Of a DNA stretch of 55,407 bases, positions 25,309 to 33,990 are shown piece by piece. Below the pieces are notes generated by a model, which had not been told where the DNA came from, searched no databases, and saw only the letters and a list, made by a program, of their open reading frames with translations. Made by a program: the position numbers and the translations under genes. This DNA comes from Mesorhizobium sp. GbtcB19 (GTDB taxonomy: Bacteria; Pseudomonadota; Alphaproteobacteria; Rhizobiales; Rhizobiaceae). Where the stretch lies: NCBI RefSeq assembly GCF_019091085.1, contig NZ_JAGXJY010000028.1, positions 1-55,407 of the forward strand, read 5' to 3'. The first letter of the stretch is position 1. Every line of letters starts with the position of its first letter.

Positions 25309-25926
25309 TTACCGGCTTCCCCTCGCCCCGAACCGCAGCCCATCCATCAGCAGCTTCACCAGCCGCCCGGATCGCTCGCGCCAGTCGGGCGTGTTCGGCG
25401 CAGAGTAGATGCCGCCCAGCGCATGCATGACATCGGAAGCGTCGACGTCGGCGCGGATCTTGCCAGCGGCTGCCGCCGCCTCGATCAGGCTGCGCATCGC
25501 ACCGGAAACGCGGCCTGACGTGTCGGAGAACAGCGTCGAGTTGGTGGTGAGCAGCAGCCGCAGGCTGGTGGCCAGCCCACGCTTGGTGGCGATGTAGTCG
25601 ACGAAGCGCTGCATCCAGAGTTCCAGCGCGACATCGGCCGGGTGCTCACGCGCCAGTTCCTCGGCGGCGTGGCAGAGGCCTTCGACCTCGCGGCGGTAGA
25701 CCACCTCGACCAGATGCTCGCGCGTCGGGAAATGGCGATAGAGCGTGCCGATGCCGACCCCTGCCCGCTTGGCGATGTCCTCCAGCGACGCGTCGACGCC
25801 GTCGGCCGCGAAAGCCTGCGCCGCCACCTCGACCAGTTTTTCGCGGTTGCGCTGCGCATCGGCGCGCAACGGCTTTTGCACCGGCGCTTCACGCGTCGCT
25901 TCGCTGGTCATTTCCGGCTCGGGCAC
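25309..25926 (-). CDS. TetR-family transcriptional regulator
   Basis: This repressor of about 205 residues has an N-terminal TetR DNA-binding domain (NREKLVEVAAQAFAADGVDASLEDIAKRAGVGIGTLYRHFPTREHLVEVVY), followed by a helical ligand domain ending WRERSGRLVKLLMDGLRFGARGSR. The GTG at 25926 follows GGAG by six bases, and an ATG five codons later (MTSEATREA) is the alternative. Upstream sequence in the same frame runs into an intergenic repeat and is not coding. The gene is divergent from the molybdenum hydroxylase operon starting at 26404 and may control it. Confidence 0.87.
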   Translation of the reverse strand: MPEPEMTSEATREAPVQKPLRADAQRNREKLVEVAAQAFAADGVDASLEDIAKRAGVGIGTLYRHFPTREHLVEVVYRREVEGLCHAAEELAREHPADVALELWMQRFVDYIATKRGLATSLRLLLTTNSTLFSDTSGRVSGAMRSLIEAAAAAGKIRADVDASDVMHALGGIYSAPNTPDWRERSGRLVKLLMDGLRFGARGSR

Positions 25927-26108
25927 TTTTTTCTCCACCAAGGCAATATGGGGGGTTGAACCATGGCTGGCCAGACCCCAGTTAAATAAACGGAGGCACC
26001 TCCGCTTTAGTGGAGTGCTTTTATCATATAACCAGGGGAAGCGGTATGTCACGTAGAGAAGGACGGAAAGCTTCGCCTGTTCCCTGGAGCGGAGCTGGGG
26101 CGGCTGAG

Positions 26109-26300
26109 CTGCCAATCTCCCCCCTTGTGGGGGAGATGTCCGGCAGGACAGAGGGGGGTGCTGTCCCGCCGACGTCACAACCGGTGACGAACGCTTCCTT
26201 CGCGGGGCTTTCCGCTAAGTCGCAGAAATTACAAACGCCTCGTTCCGTCACACCCCCCTCTGCCCTGCCGGGCATCTCCCCCGCAAGGGGGGAGATTAGT
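26109..26300. repeat. Paired inverted GC-rich repeat, family B (pair 3)
   Basis: Arms at 26109-26170 and 26249-26300 are inverted copies of the family seen at 1111-1274. The left arm is extended by TGCTGTCCCGCC, as in pair 5. It lies in the divergent gap (25927-26403) between the TetR gene and the dehydrogenase operon. No other gene is seen in that 477-bp gap. Confidence 0.9.
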
Positions 26301-26403
26301 CGCCTCGCCGCCTTCGCTTACCCGCCAACGTTACCCTTGCCCCTTACCTCCCAAGCCCCATTTCCATCCGCTCAAGCGTCCAGCAATCGGAGCCCGACGC
26401 CTC

Positions 26404-26904
26404 ATGAATGACCAAGTCACCATCAGTCCCACCACGCTTTCCATCCATCTCACCATCAACGGCCGCGACCATGCGCTGGAGATCGAGCCGCGCGTCACCC
26501 TGCTCGACGCATTGCGCGACCGGCTCCATCTCACCGGCACCAAGAAAGGCTGCGACCAGGGCCAGTGCGGCGCCTGCACCGTCCATGTCGACGGCGAGCG
26601 CGTGCTCGCCTGCCTGACGCTCGCGGCGCAGGTCGAAGGCCGCTCGATCACCACCGTCGAAGGGCTGGCAAACGAAGACGGCACCCTTCATGCCGTGCAG
26701 GCGGCCTTCCTCGAGCAGGACGCCTTCCAGTGCGGCTATTGCACGCCGGGGCAGATCATGTCCGCGGTGGCCTGCATCCGTGAGGGCCATGCCGGTTCCG
26801 ACGACGAAATCCGCGAATATATGGCCGGCAATCTCTGCCGCTGCGGCGCCTATCCGAACATCGTCGCCGCCGTCCGCCAGGCCGCGAAGGAGCTAAGCGC
26901 ATGA
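26404..26904 (+). CDS. paoA: Molybdenum hydroxylase, [2Fe-2S] subunit (PaoA-like)
   Basis: The 166-residue small subunit carries two [2Fe-2S] clusters. The plant-ferredoxin-type set is Cys50, 55, 58 and 70 (KKGCDQGQCGACTVHVDGERVLAC). The second set is Cys110, 113, 145 and 147 (FQCGYCTPGQIM, NLCRCGAYPNIV). It passes electrons from the molybdenum centre to FAD. The stop overlaps the next gene (ATGA), so the three subunits form a tight operon. No Tat signal is evident before MNDQVTIS, unlike the E. coli periplasmic PaoA, so the complex may be cytosolic. The symbol is by similarity of layout to paoABC. Confidence 0.9.
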   Translation: MNDQVTISPTTLSIHLTINGRDHALEIEPRVTLLDALRDRLHLTGTKKGCDQGQCGACTVHVDGERVLACLTLAAQVEGRSITTVEGLANEDGTLHAVQAAFLEQDAFQCGYCTPGQIMSAVACIREGHAGSDDEIREYMAGNLCRCGAYPNIVAAVRQAAKELSA

Positions 26905-27884
26905 GAGATTTTGCTTACGTCCGCGCCGACAGCGTGGAAGCCGCGCGCAATGCCGCGGCGCTGCCCGGCGCCATGCTGCTGGCCGGCGGCACGACACTCG
27001 TCGACCTCGCCAAATGCGGCGTCGCCGAACCGGCCACCGTCATCGATATCAGCCATATCGACGGGCTCAACGCCATCGATGTCAGCGCCGACCGCGCCGT
27101 CTTCGGCGCGCTGGCGAAGATGAGCCATGTCGCCGACAACCCGCAAGTTAAGAGCCTCTTCCCGGCCGTGTCGGAAGCGCTCTGGCAAGCGGCCTCGGCG
27201 CAGCTGCGCAACATGGCGACCATCGGCGGCAATCTGATGCAGCGCACGCGCTGCCCCTATTTCCGCGATCCCGCCAACTTCCCGGCCTGCAACAAGCGCG
27301 CGCCCGGCAGCGGCTGCTCGGCGATCGGCGGCGTGACGCGCGGCCATGCCGTGCTCGGCATCAGCGAGGCCTGCATCGCCACCTATCCGGGCGATCTGGC
27401 GGTAGCGCTGGTCGCCTTCGGCGCCGAAGTCGACCTCGGCGAGCGCAAGCTCAAGGTCGAGGACTTCTTTCTCGCGCCAGGCGCCACGGCCGAGCGCGAG
27501 CACGACATCCGCCCCGGCGAGGTCATCACGGCGATCGAGATCCCCGGCTCGGCCGTTGCTCGCCGCTCGACCTACGTCAAGGTGCGCGACCGCCAGTCCT
27601 ATGAGTTCGCCGCGGCAAGCGCCGCGGTCGGGCTGGAGCTCGAAGCCGATCGCCGCACCGTGCACGACATCCGCGTCGCGCTTGGTGGCGTCGCGACCAA
27701 GCCGTGGCGGGTGCGCGCCGTTGAGGAAGCGCTGAAAGGCAAGCCGCTCGACGAAGACACGGTCCGCAAGGCGAGCGAGCTCGCCATGGAGGGCGCCGTC
27801 GACCATGGCGCCAACCACTACAAGATTGCGCTGGCGCCACGCGTGATCGCGCGCGCCATCCTCAAATTGGGAGAGACGGCATGA
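26901..27884 (+). CDS. paoB: Molybdenum hydroxylase, FAD-binding subunit (PaoB-like)
   Basis: The 327-residue medium subunit binds FAD through MLLAGGTTLVDLAKCG and ATIGGNLMQRTRCPYF. It contains the Cys-rich insertion RCPYFRDPANFPACNKRAPGSGCSAI (Cys118, 130, 139) that in E. coli PaoB holds an extra [4Fe-4S] cluster. This insertion separates PaoABC-type aldehyde oxidoreductases from ordinary xanthine dehydrogenases. The start overlaps the previous stop and its own stop overlaps the next start (ATGA at 27881-27884), so translation is coupled throughout. Confidence 0.9.
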   Translation: MRDFAYVRADSVEAARNAAALPGAMLLAGGTTLVDLAKCGVAEPATVIDISHIDGLNAIDVSADRAVFGALAKMSHVADNPQVKSLFPAVSEALWQAASAQLRNMATIGGNLMQRTRCPYFRDPANFPACNKRAPGSGCSAIGGVTRGHAVLGISEACIATYPGDLAVALVAFGAEVDLGERKLKVEDFFLAPGATAEREHDIRPGEVITAIEIPGSAVARRSTYVKVRDRQSYEFAAASAAVGLELEADRRTVHDIRVALGGVATKPWRVRAVEEALKGKPLDEDTVRKASELAMEGAVDHGANHYKIALAPRVIARAILKLGETA

Positions 27885-30175
27885 CCGTTCATGACATGAA
27901 ACACGCCGCGTCCGACAGCGCGCGGCTCGAAGCGGTCGGCGGGCGGCTGTCGCGCGTCGACGGCCCGGCCAAGATCACGGGCGCCGCAAAATATGCCTTC
28001 GAGCAACAGCTCGACGGGCTGACGCATGCGGTGCTGGTCGGCGCGACAATAGCGGCAGGCAAAGTGACCGCCATCGACACCCGCGCGGCGGAAACCGCGC
28101 CCGGCGTGCTCGCCGTGCTGACGCCCGACACGATCATGGAACTGAGAGGCGCGTCGGACTGGTTCGGCAACCCGCCGGCACTGTCGACCTATTGTCCGCT
28201 CGCCCGCGAAGTCACCTTTTCCGGCCAGCACGTCGCGGCCGTGGTGGCCGAGACCTTCGAGCAGGCGGTGGCGGCGGCGGCGCTCGTCAAGGTCTGGTAT
28301 GACGAGACGCCGGCCATCGTCGATCTGAGCGACGGCAAGGCCGGCGACGGCATTGCGATTGAGGCCATGACCAAGGAATGGGGCGACGCGCAAGCCGCGT
28401 TCGCCGAAGCGCCGGTGCGTATCTGCGCGGCCTACAACACGCCGCGCGAATTCCAGGCGGCGATGGAGCCGCATGGGCTGATCGCGCGCTGGCAAGGCGA
28501 CGAGCTGACCATCTGGGAGCCGAGCCAATGGCTGGACGGCATGGCGCGCACCTATGCCGAGTGGTTCGGCGTGCCGTTCGAGAATGTGCGGCTGGTCTCG
28601 CCCTATATCGGCGGCGGATTCGGCTCCAAGGCGCTGGCGCTCGCCCACAGCGCGGTGGCGGCGGCCGCGGCGAAGATGCTTGGACGACCGGTGAAGCTGG
28701 TGCTCAACCGGCCGCAGAATTTCACGTCCTATGGCGGCCGCGCCGCAACGCGGCAGACCGTGGCGATCGGCGCCGACAGGGATGGCAAGATCCAGTCGAT
28801 CGTGCATCGCGGCGTCAACGAGACGGCGGTCGACGGCATGTGGGTCGAGCCGCTCGGCTCGGTCACCTCGATCATGTACGCAACGCCGAATTTCTCGTCG
28901 AAGCAGAATGTGGTGCGGGTCAACACGGTGGTGCCTGGGGCCAAGCGCGCGCCGGGCGAGAACCCGAGCGCCTTCGGCATCGAATGCGCCATCGACGAGC
29001 TGGCCCATGAGCTCGGCATCGACCCGCTGGAGATGCGGCTGATCAATTATGCCGAGCAGGATCCGCATACGAAGAAGGCGTGGTCGACCAGGCAGCTGCG
29101 CGAGGCGTTTGCAGCGGGGGCGGAAGCTTTCGGCTGGGCGAAGCGCTCGCCTCAGCCCCGCTCGATGCGCGACGGCCATCAGCTCATCGGCTGGGGCGTT
29201 GCCGCCGGCACCTATCCGGTGCGGCGCGCGCATGGCGAGGCGGTGGTGAAGATCCTGGCCGACGGTTCGGTCGAGGTCGAAAGCTCGTCCATAGACATGG
29301 GCCAGGGCACCTACACGATCCTGGCGCAGACCGCCGCCGAAACGGTCGGCGTGCCGGTGAGCCAAGTCTCGGTGAAGCTCGGCGACTCCCACTTCGCCCG
29401 TGCCGGCGTCACCGGCGGCTCGCGGCTGGCCGGCGTCATGACCGGCGCCGTCTACAAGGCGGCCGGCCAGGCGCTGGACGAGTTGGTCGGGCTGGCGCTC
29501 TCCGACCCGCGATCGCCCTTCCAGGCACTGCAGGCAAACACGCTCGTCGTGCAGGACGGCCGCATCGCCTCGCCGCGCGGCGAAGGGCCGGAGCTGTCGA
29601 TCGCCGAGTTTTTGTCCGCGGTCGGCCGCGATCAGATCGAGGCCAAAGGCGACACGCTGCCGGTGAACACGACGCCGGAGCAGCGCTACAAGAACTACAC
29701 CACCATCGCCATGTCGATCCCGCATACCGAGGGCGACTGGTCACGCTATTCATGGTGCGCGCATTTCGTCGAGGTGCGTGTGGATGAGGATTTCGGCACG
29801 GTGCGCGTGTCGCGTGTGGTGTCGGCGCTGGATTCCGGCCGGCTCTATAACCCCAAGCTCGCCGAAAGCCAGTGGAAGGGCGGCATCATCATGGGCATCG
29901 GCCAGGCGTTGCTCGAAGAAGGCATCGTCGACCGCCGCCACGGCCGCATCGTCAACGGCAATTTCGCCGACTACATGCTGCCGACCAACGCCGACATTCC
30001 CGACATCCAGACAATCTCGGTCGGCATCCCAGACCCGCACTCCTCCGCGCTTGGCGGCAAGGGCGTCGGAGAACTCGCGATCGTCGGCATCGCGCCGGCG
30101 ATTGCCAATGCGGTGTTCCATGCGACGGGGAAAAGGGTAAGGGATCTGCCGATCACGCTGGAGAAGTTGATCTGA
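27881..30175 (+). CDS. paoC: Molybdenum hydroxylase, molybdopterin-binding subunit (PaoC-like)
   Basis: The 764-residue large subunit binds the molybdopterin cytosine dinucleotide cofactor. Characteristic stretches are GGRLSRVDGPAKITGAAKYAFE, EPSQWLDGMARTYAEWFGVPFENVRLVSPYIGGGFGSKAL, SIDMGQGTYTILAQ, and the active-site Glu731 in GGKGVGELAIVG. Together with the two upstream subunits it should oxidise aldehydes, possibly aromatic ones, to acids. The maturation factor usually found after it (PaoD/XdhC-like) is absent. A family B repeat pair and a convergent dehydrogenase gene follow. Confidence 0.92.
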   Translation: MTVHDMKHAASDSARLEAVGGRLSRVDGPAKITGAAKYAFEQQLDGLTHAVLVGATIAAGKVTAIDTRAAETAPGVLAVLTPDTIMELRGASDWFGNPPALSTYCPLAREVTFSGQHVAAVVAETFEQAVAAAALVKVWYDETPAIVDLSDGKAGDGIAIEAMTKEWGDAQAAFAEAPVRICAAYNTPREFQAAMEPHGLIARWQGDELTIWEPSQWLDGMARTYAEWFGVPFENVRLVSPYIGGGFGSKALALAHSAVAAAAAKMLGRPVKLVLNRPQNFTSYGGRAATRQTVAIGADRDGKIQSIVHRGVNETAVDGMWVEPLGSVTSIMYATPNFSSKQNVVRVNTVVPGAKRAPGENPSAFGIECAIDELAHELGIDPLEMRLINYAEQDPHTKKAWSTRQLREAFAAGAEAFGWAKRSPQPRSMRDGHQLIGWGVAAGTYPVRRAHGEAVVKILADGSVEVESSSIDMGQGTYTILAQTAAETVGVPVSQVSVKLGDSHFARAGVTGGSRLAGVMTGAVYKAAGQALDELVGLALSDPRSPFQALQANTLVVQDGRIASPRGEGPELSIAEFLSAVGRDQIEAKGDTLPVNTTPEQRYKNYTTIAMSIPHTEGDWSRYSWCAHFVEVRVDEDFGTVRVSRVVSALDSGRLYNPKLAESQWKGGIIMGIGQALLEEGIVDRRHGRIVNGNFADYMLPTNADIPDIQTISVGIPDPHSSALGGKGVGELAIVGIAPAIANAVFHATGKRVRDLPITLEKLI

Positions 30176-30196
30176 GCACCCGTCGGCGGAGTGCGT

Positions 30197-30383
30197 AATC
30201 TCCCCCCAAGTGGGGGAGATGGCCGGCAGGCCAAAGGGGGGCGCGAAGGAATGCCAACCTATCGGGCATCCTGGATTCACCGAACTTCGGAGTGTATTTC
30301 AACGTCATCAGCTGAACGGTTGGCGGGACAGCGCCCCTCTCTGTCCTGCCGGACATCTCCCCCACAAGGGGGGAGATCGGCAG
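30197..30383. repeat. Paired inverted GC-rich repeat, family B (pair 4)
   Basis: Arms at 30197-30248 and 30323-30383 are inverted. They lie between the convergent stops of the molybdopterin subunit (30175) and the dehydrogenase (30420), where they could end transcription from both sides. Confidence 0.9.
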
Positions 30384-30419
30384 CTTCACCGCTTTCACCA
30401 ATCTCCGACGGTGCCCTTC

Positions 30420-31430
30420 CTACCAATCCAGCCCGAACACCAGCTTGCCGAAATGCAGGCCGCCGGCGGCCATGTGGGTATAGGCTTCGGTGGCCTCGTT
30501 CTGTGAAAACACCTTGTCGACGACCGGCTCGACCCCGGCAGCGCCGATGGCGCGGGCGGCGTCGCGAAGGTCTGACACCGACCCGGTGTTGTTGCCCACC
30601 ACCTTCAGCGCCTTGATGATGATCGGCAGCAGGTTGACGGTCGCCTCGGCGCCGGTGACGAAGCCGATGGTGAACAGCGTGCCGCCGGGCGCGGTGGCGT
30701 TGACGGCGCGCGCGAAGGTGGCGGTGCCGCCGGTCTCGACGACGAGATCGGCGCCGAGGCCATCGGTCAGTTCCAGAACCTTGCCGTCCCAGTCCGGTGT
30801 CGTGCGGTAGTTGATCAGGTGATCGGCGCCGAGCGCCTTGGCCCGCTCGAGCTTCTCGTCCGAGGACGAGGTGATGATCACGGTGGCGCCAGCCGCCTTG
30901 GCGAGCTGCAACGTAAAGATCGAGACGCCGCCCGTACCGAGCAGCACGACGACGGAGCCCGGCCCGACATCGGCGGCGCGGAGCGCGTTCCAGGCGGTTG
31001 TGCCGGCGATCGGCAAGGTCGAAGCCGCTTCGAAGGAGAGATGCGGCGGGACCGGCACGAGCGAATTGGCCGGCAGCGCGACATATTCGGCCAGCGACCC
31101 GGGCAGCGAGATGCCGCGCATCTGCGTCATCTCGTAAGGCCGCGGCCGGCCGCCGATCCAGCGCGGCTTGGCGTGGGCGACGACGCGGTCGCCGGTTTTG
31201 AATGTCGTCACGCCCTCGCCGAGCGCGACGATCTCGCCGGCGCCGTCGGCGACGGGAATGAGCGGGAAAACCGGTCCGGGGTAGTTGCCGCTCGCCACGG
31301 CGACGTCGACGAAGTTCAGGCTCGCCGCGCGCTGGCGGATCAACACCTCGCCGCGTTGCGGTTCTGGCGTTGCGACAGCAGCGGCGCGGAAGGCGTCGAG
31401 CCTGGCCTGGCTGAGTTCGATGGCTTTCAT
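30420..31430 (-). CDS. NAD(P)-dependent medium-chain dehydrogenase (quinone-oxidoreductase type)
   Basis: The 336-residue MDR-superfamily enzyme has a GroES-like N-terminus (GEVLIRQRAASLNFVDVAVASGNYPGPVFPLIPVADGAGEIVALGEGV) and a Rossmann domain (GSVVVLLGTGGVSIFTLQLAKAAGATVIITSSSDEKLERAKALGADHLINY). The Cys and His zinc ligands of classical alcohol dehydrogenases are missing, so it is likely a zinc-free reductase acting on quinones or enones. The start at MKAIELSQ follows GGAG by eight bases. It is divergent from the LysR gene at 31527, the classic target position for that regulator. Confidence 0.88.
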   Translation of the reverse strand: MKAIELSQARLDAFRAAAVATPEPQRGEVLIRQRAASLNFVDVAVASGNYPGPVFPLIPVADGAGEIVALGEGVTTFKTGDRVVAHAKPRWIGGRPRPYEMTQMRGISLPGSLAEYVALPANSLVPVPPHLSFEAASTLPIAGTTAWNALRAADVGPGSVVVLLGTGGVSIFTLQLAKAAGATVIITSSSDEKLERAKALGADHLINYRTTPDWDGKVLELTDGLGADLVVETGGTATFARAVNATAPGGTLFTIGFVTGAEATVNLLPIIIKALKVVGNNTGSVSDLRDAARAIGAAGVEPVVDKVFSQNEATEAYTHMAAGGLHFGKLVFGLDW

Positions 31431-31526
31431 GGGTTCACTCCGTGGGTGGTCGATTGAAGAGTTGAGCGAACTTAGCTGCTGCGCTATTTCTCGATAATCC
31501 TTGGCTATTGCATTTGAGTATTGCAC

Positions 31527-32459
31527 ATGATGCAGCAATCCCACGACACCTCCGCTCTTGCCGAAATGGCGGCCTTCGCGGCCGTCGCCGAGGCGCGTTC
31601 CTTCACCCGGGCGGCGGCGCGAGTCGGGCGCGACGCGACCATCCTGTCGCGCCGGCTGCAGTCACTGGAGGAGCGGCTGGGCGTGCGGCTGCTCCACCGC
31701 ACGACGCGCAGTGTATCGCTGACCGAGGCCGGGGCGGAATTCCTTCCGCGCGTGCGCGCCATCTTGGCCTCGGTCGACGAGGCCGAGGCGGCCGCGTCGG
31801 CGCATGCGGCCGGCGGGCCGCGAGGCCTGCTCAAGCTGGCCCTGCCCGGGACCTTCGGGCGCATGTGGATCGGGCCACTCTTGCCGCAATTCCTCGCGGA
31901 GTTCCCCGAGGTCCGCATCGAGGCAGAGTTTTCCAACCGCTTCGCCGATCTCGTCGCCGAGAATTTCGACGTCGCCGTGCGGTTGGGCAGCCTGGAGGAC
32001 TCGCGCCTGGTGGCGCGCAAGGTCGCGACGCGGCGCCGGCTGCTGTGCGCCGCGCCCTCCTACCTTGCCCGCAGGGGCAGGCCGCAAACGCCGCAGGCGC
32101 TGCTCGAACATGCCTGTCTCGGCTTCTCCGGCTTCCAGACTTTTCCGGCCTGGGAGATGACCGATCGCGAGGGCCGGCGCGTGCGCGTCGAGGTTTCGGG
32201 GCCGCTGGTCAGCGACGACGCCGAGGTGCTGGTCGAGGCTGCGGTGCAAGGCGTCGGCTTGATGATGAGCACGGATTGGCTGGTCGGACGCGAGCTCGCC
32301 GACGGCCGGCTGGTGCCGATCCTGGAGGACTGGACGCTGGCCGACGAGGGCGCGGTCTATGTCGTCATGCCCTCGGCCAAGGGCCAGGCCGCCAAGACCC
32401 GCGCCTTCGCCGACTGGATCGGCAAGCGCTTCGCGCCGGAACCGCCGTGGCGGCTGTGA
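31527..32459 (+). CDS. LysR-family transcriptional regulator
   Basis: This regulator of about 310 residues has an N-terminal winged HTH (LAEMAAFAAVAEARSFTRAAARVGRDATILSRRLQSLEERLGVRLLHRTTRSVSLTEAG). A periplasmic-binding-like effector domain follows (GLLKLALPGTFGRMWIGPLLPQFLAEFPEVRIEAEFSNRFADLVAENFDVAVRLG). It belongs to the LysR subgroup that often controls adjacent divergent oxidoreductase genes. The start is one of two adjacent ATGs (31527/31530). A TTG at 31521 is possible but unneeded. The 96-bp divergent spacer to 31430 would hold the operator. Confidence 0.9.
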   Translation: MMQQSHDTSALAEMAAFAAVAEARSFTRAAARVGRDATILSRRLQSLEERLGVRLLHRTTRSVSLTEAGAEFLPRVRAILASVDEAEAAASAHAAGGPRGLLKLALPGTFGRMWIGPLLPQFLAEFPEVRIEAEFSNRFADLVAENFDVAVRLGSLEDSRLVARKVATRRRLLCAAPSYLARRGRPQTPQALLEHACLGFSGFQTFPAWEMTDREGRRVRVEVSGPLVSDDAEVLVEAAVQGVGLMMSTDWLVGRELADGRLVPILEDWTLADEGAVYVVMPSAKGQAAKTRAFADWIGKRFAPEPPWRL

Positions 32460-32615
32460 GAAACACGGCCGTCGGATTGGCTCAATACGCGGCGCTTGCG
32501 GCGCTGACAATTGCCGATGAGGGAACCCGCCTTCCATCGCGCGCGTTTGCAACGAGCACTCCACGAATGGAGACATGGCAAGCGCAGCCGACCGCGATCC
32601 GCGGCATCACAGAAA

Positions 32616-32780
32616 ATGCAGAAAGCATTGCAGGACATTCAAGATCACCTCCGCGAAGACATCACAAAGGTCGATGAGCCTCAGCTGAAGGCAATGTTCG
32701 AAACGTCGGCGGAAGTCCTGGGCGGCCTGATCAAGGCGTTCCGGGACTATGAGCAGAAGAATGAGGCAGCCTGGCGATAA
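32616..32780 (+). CDS. Small helical hypothetical protein
   Basis: This 54-residue charged, fully helical-looking protein reads MQKALQDIQDHLREDITKVDEPQLKAMFETSAEVLGG... and ends FRDYEQKNEAAWR. Heptad-like spacing of hydrophobic residues suggests a helical hairpin or dimer. The frame extends upstream to 32511, but that part is Arg-rich and not protein-like. No strong ribosome binding site is seen before the ATG, which lowers confidence. Similar short proteins occur in rhizobia from memory, with unknown role. Confidence 0.55.
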   Translation: MQKALQDIQDHLREDITKVDEPQLKAMFETSAEVLGGLIKAFRDYEQKNEAAWR

Positions 32781-32787
32781 CTCGCCC

Positions 32788-32886
32788 AGAGCGTTTTCCG
32801 TTTCAGGGAAATGGCGAACTGCTTTATCTCTTCGTTTTCACGCAATTCCCCACGGGAGTTCCCCAAGCACTTTTCCTGGAATTGCT
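32788..32886. repeat. Double-hairpin repeat, family C (copy 2)
   Basis: This diverged copy of the 11024-11124 element begins AGAGCGTTTTCCGTTTC and ends TTTTCCTGGAATTGCT. It lies between the small helical gene and the VOC gene and covers the 5' untranslated region of the latter. Confidence 0.82.
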
Positions 32887-32919
32887 GCAAGCAGTGAACG
32901 AGACCGGCGAGGCAAGACG

Positions 32920-33303
32920 ATGTCCACAACTGTAAATGTCCGATACATGGTCAACGACGTCGATGAGGCCGTGGCATGGTACACGGGGCACCTGGGGTTC
33001 AAGCAGCTTTCGAACCATGCGCCGGCTTTCGCGGACGTCACGAGGGGAGCGCTCCGGCTGCTCCTTAGCGGTCCGACCAGTTCAGCTGGCCGGCCGATGC
33101 CCGACGGTGACCGGCCAGGCCCAGGAGGCTGGAACCGCATTCATCTGATCGTGGAGGATATTGCGGCGGAAGTTGCCCGGCTGCGGGCGGCGGGCCTCAG
33201 TTTCCGCAACGAAATCGTGAAGGGGCCGGGCGGCTCTCAGATCCTGCTGGTCGATCCTTCCGGCAATCTGGTGGAACTGTTCCAGCCGGCCCAGGCCCGG
33301 TGA
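32920..33303 (+). CDS. Single-domain VOC protein
   Basis: The 127-residue glyoxalase-fold protein starts VNVRYMVNDVDEAVAWYTGHLGFKQLSNHAPAFADVTRGALRLLLSG and ends ILLVDPSGNLVELFQPAQAR. The Glu of NLVELF and the His of NRIHLIVED would be metal ligands after dimerisation, so a bound metal is plausible. The substrate is unknown. The start at MSTTVNV follows GAGG. In-frame upstream sequence is the family C repeat and is excluded. Confidence 0.85.
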   Translation: MSTTVNVRYMVNDVDEAVAWYTGHLGFKQLSNHAPAFADVTRGALRLLLSGPTSSAGRPMPDGDRPGPGGWNRIHLIVEDIAAEVARLRAAGLSFRNEIVKGPGGSQILLVDPSGNLVELFQPAQAR

Positions 33304-33320
33304 CCGCTAACCGACGTCGT

Positions 33321-33367
33321 GGCGGCAAGGGCGTGGGGAACTGGCGATCGTGGGCATCGCGCCGGCG
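33321..33367 (+). pseudogene. Fragment of a molybdopterin-subunit (paoC-like) gene
   Basis: This 47-base stretch matches 30053-30100 of the paoC-like gene at about 44 of 48 positions by eye, with one base missing. It covers the active-site motif GGKGVGELAIVGIAPA. The three substitutions are all C-to-G at third positions and the gap breaks the frame, so it looks like the remnant of a diverged paralogue rather than a recent copy. No other part of the gene is recognisable nearby. Confidence 0.6.
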
Positions 33368-33438
33368 GAGATTGCGCGCTCGCCCGTTTTCGCCAATCTC
33401 TGTATGATCACTCCACAGCATCACGAGGGGGAGCGACC

Positions 33439-33924
33439 ATGAAACGCGCACTATCAACACTCATCCTGGCACTGCTCACCACCCTCCCCGCCCACGCCGC
33501 CTCCTGCTCATGGTCGGCCAAGACGGAGGAGGACGAGGGCGGCAGCGTGATGACGGCTTCGGTGTGCGGCGGGCCGAAGGGCGATGCGCATCTTATGCTG
33601 ACCTGCTTCGAGAAGCCGATGCTGAGCTACGATCTCGGCGACGCGGGCGGGCAGTTGGAGCCGGGCATAAGCGGCTCCTTCACCTTCAAGGCCGGTGACA
33701 AGAGCCTGACGGAAAAGCTCGAGCTCGAGGCGATGTACAATTACTTCACCACCGAGCTTTCCGGCCCCACCGACCCGCTGCTGGCGCTCTTGCGCGGCAA
33801 GGGCGACGTGACGGTCAGCGCCGACAAATATGGCCAGGCGAGCTTCCCGCTGAAAGGTTCCGGCGCGGCGATCGGCAAGGTGCTGGCCGAGTGCGGCAAG
33901 AGTTCGGGCGGCGAGGCGGATTGA
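33439..33924 (+). CDS. Secreted hypothetical protein with disulfide-type cysteines
   Basis: The 161-residue protein has a Sec signal peptide (MKRALSTLILALLTTLPAHAA; cleavage after AHA). The mature part holds four cysteines (AASCSW, VCGG, LTCFE, LAECGK), which may form two disulfides in the periplasm. The rest is beta-rich and acidic. No family is recognised. The start is supported by GAGGGGGAGCG before the ATG. The codons upstream belong to the paoC-like fragment. Confidence 0.75.
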   Translation: MKRALSTLILALLTTLPAHAASCSWSAKTEEDEGGSVMTASVCGGPKGDAHLMLTCFEKPMLSYDLGDAGGQLEPGISGSFTFKAGDKSLTEKLELEAMYNYFTTELSGPTDPLLALLRGKGDVTVSADKYGQASFPLKGSGAAIGKVLAECGKSSGGEAD

Positions 33925-33990
33925 TCGCCTGACCGCAGCGCCTGCGCGTTCCGGTGCATTTCCCGCCGCGCTTTGGAACGCTCCGGCTTG

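Noticed and set aside
27818..29725. A 635-codon open frame on the minus strand
   Set aside because: It is antisense to the molybdopterin subunit, whose motifs are clear, and its own translation is Arg/His/Asp-rich with no domain.
31501..31527. ATTGCA direct repeats as a LysR operator for the dehydrogenase
   Set aside because: The repeats overlap the LysR start codon and do not form a convincing T-N11-A site, so they are not listed as a feature.
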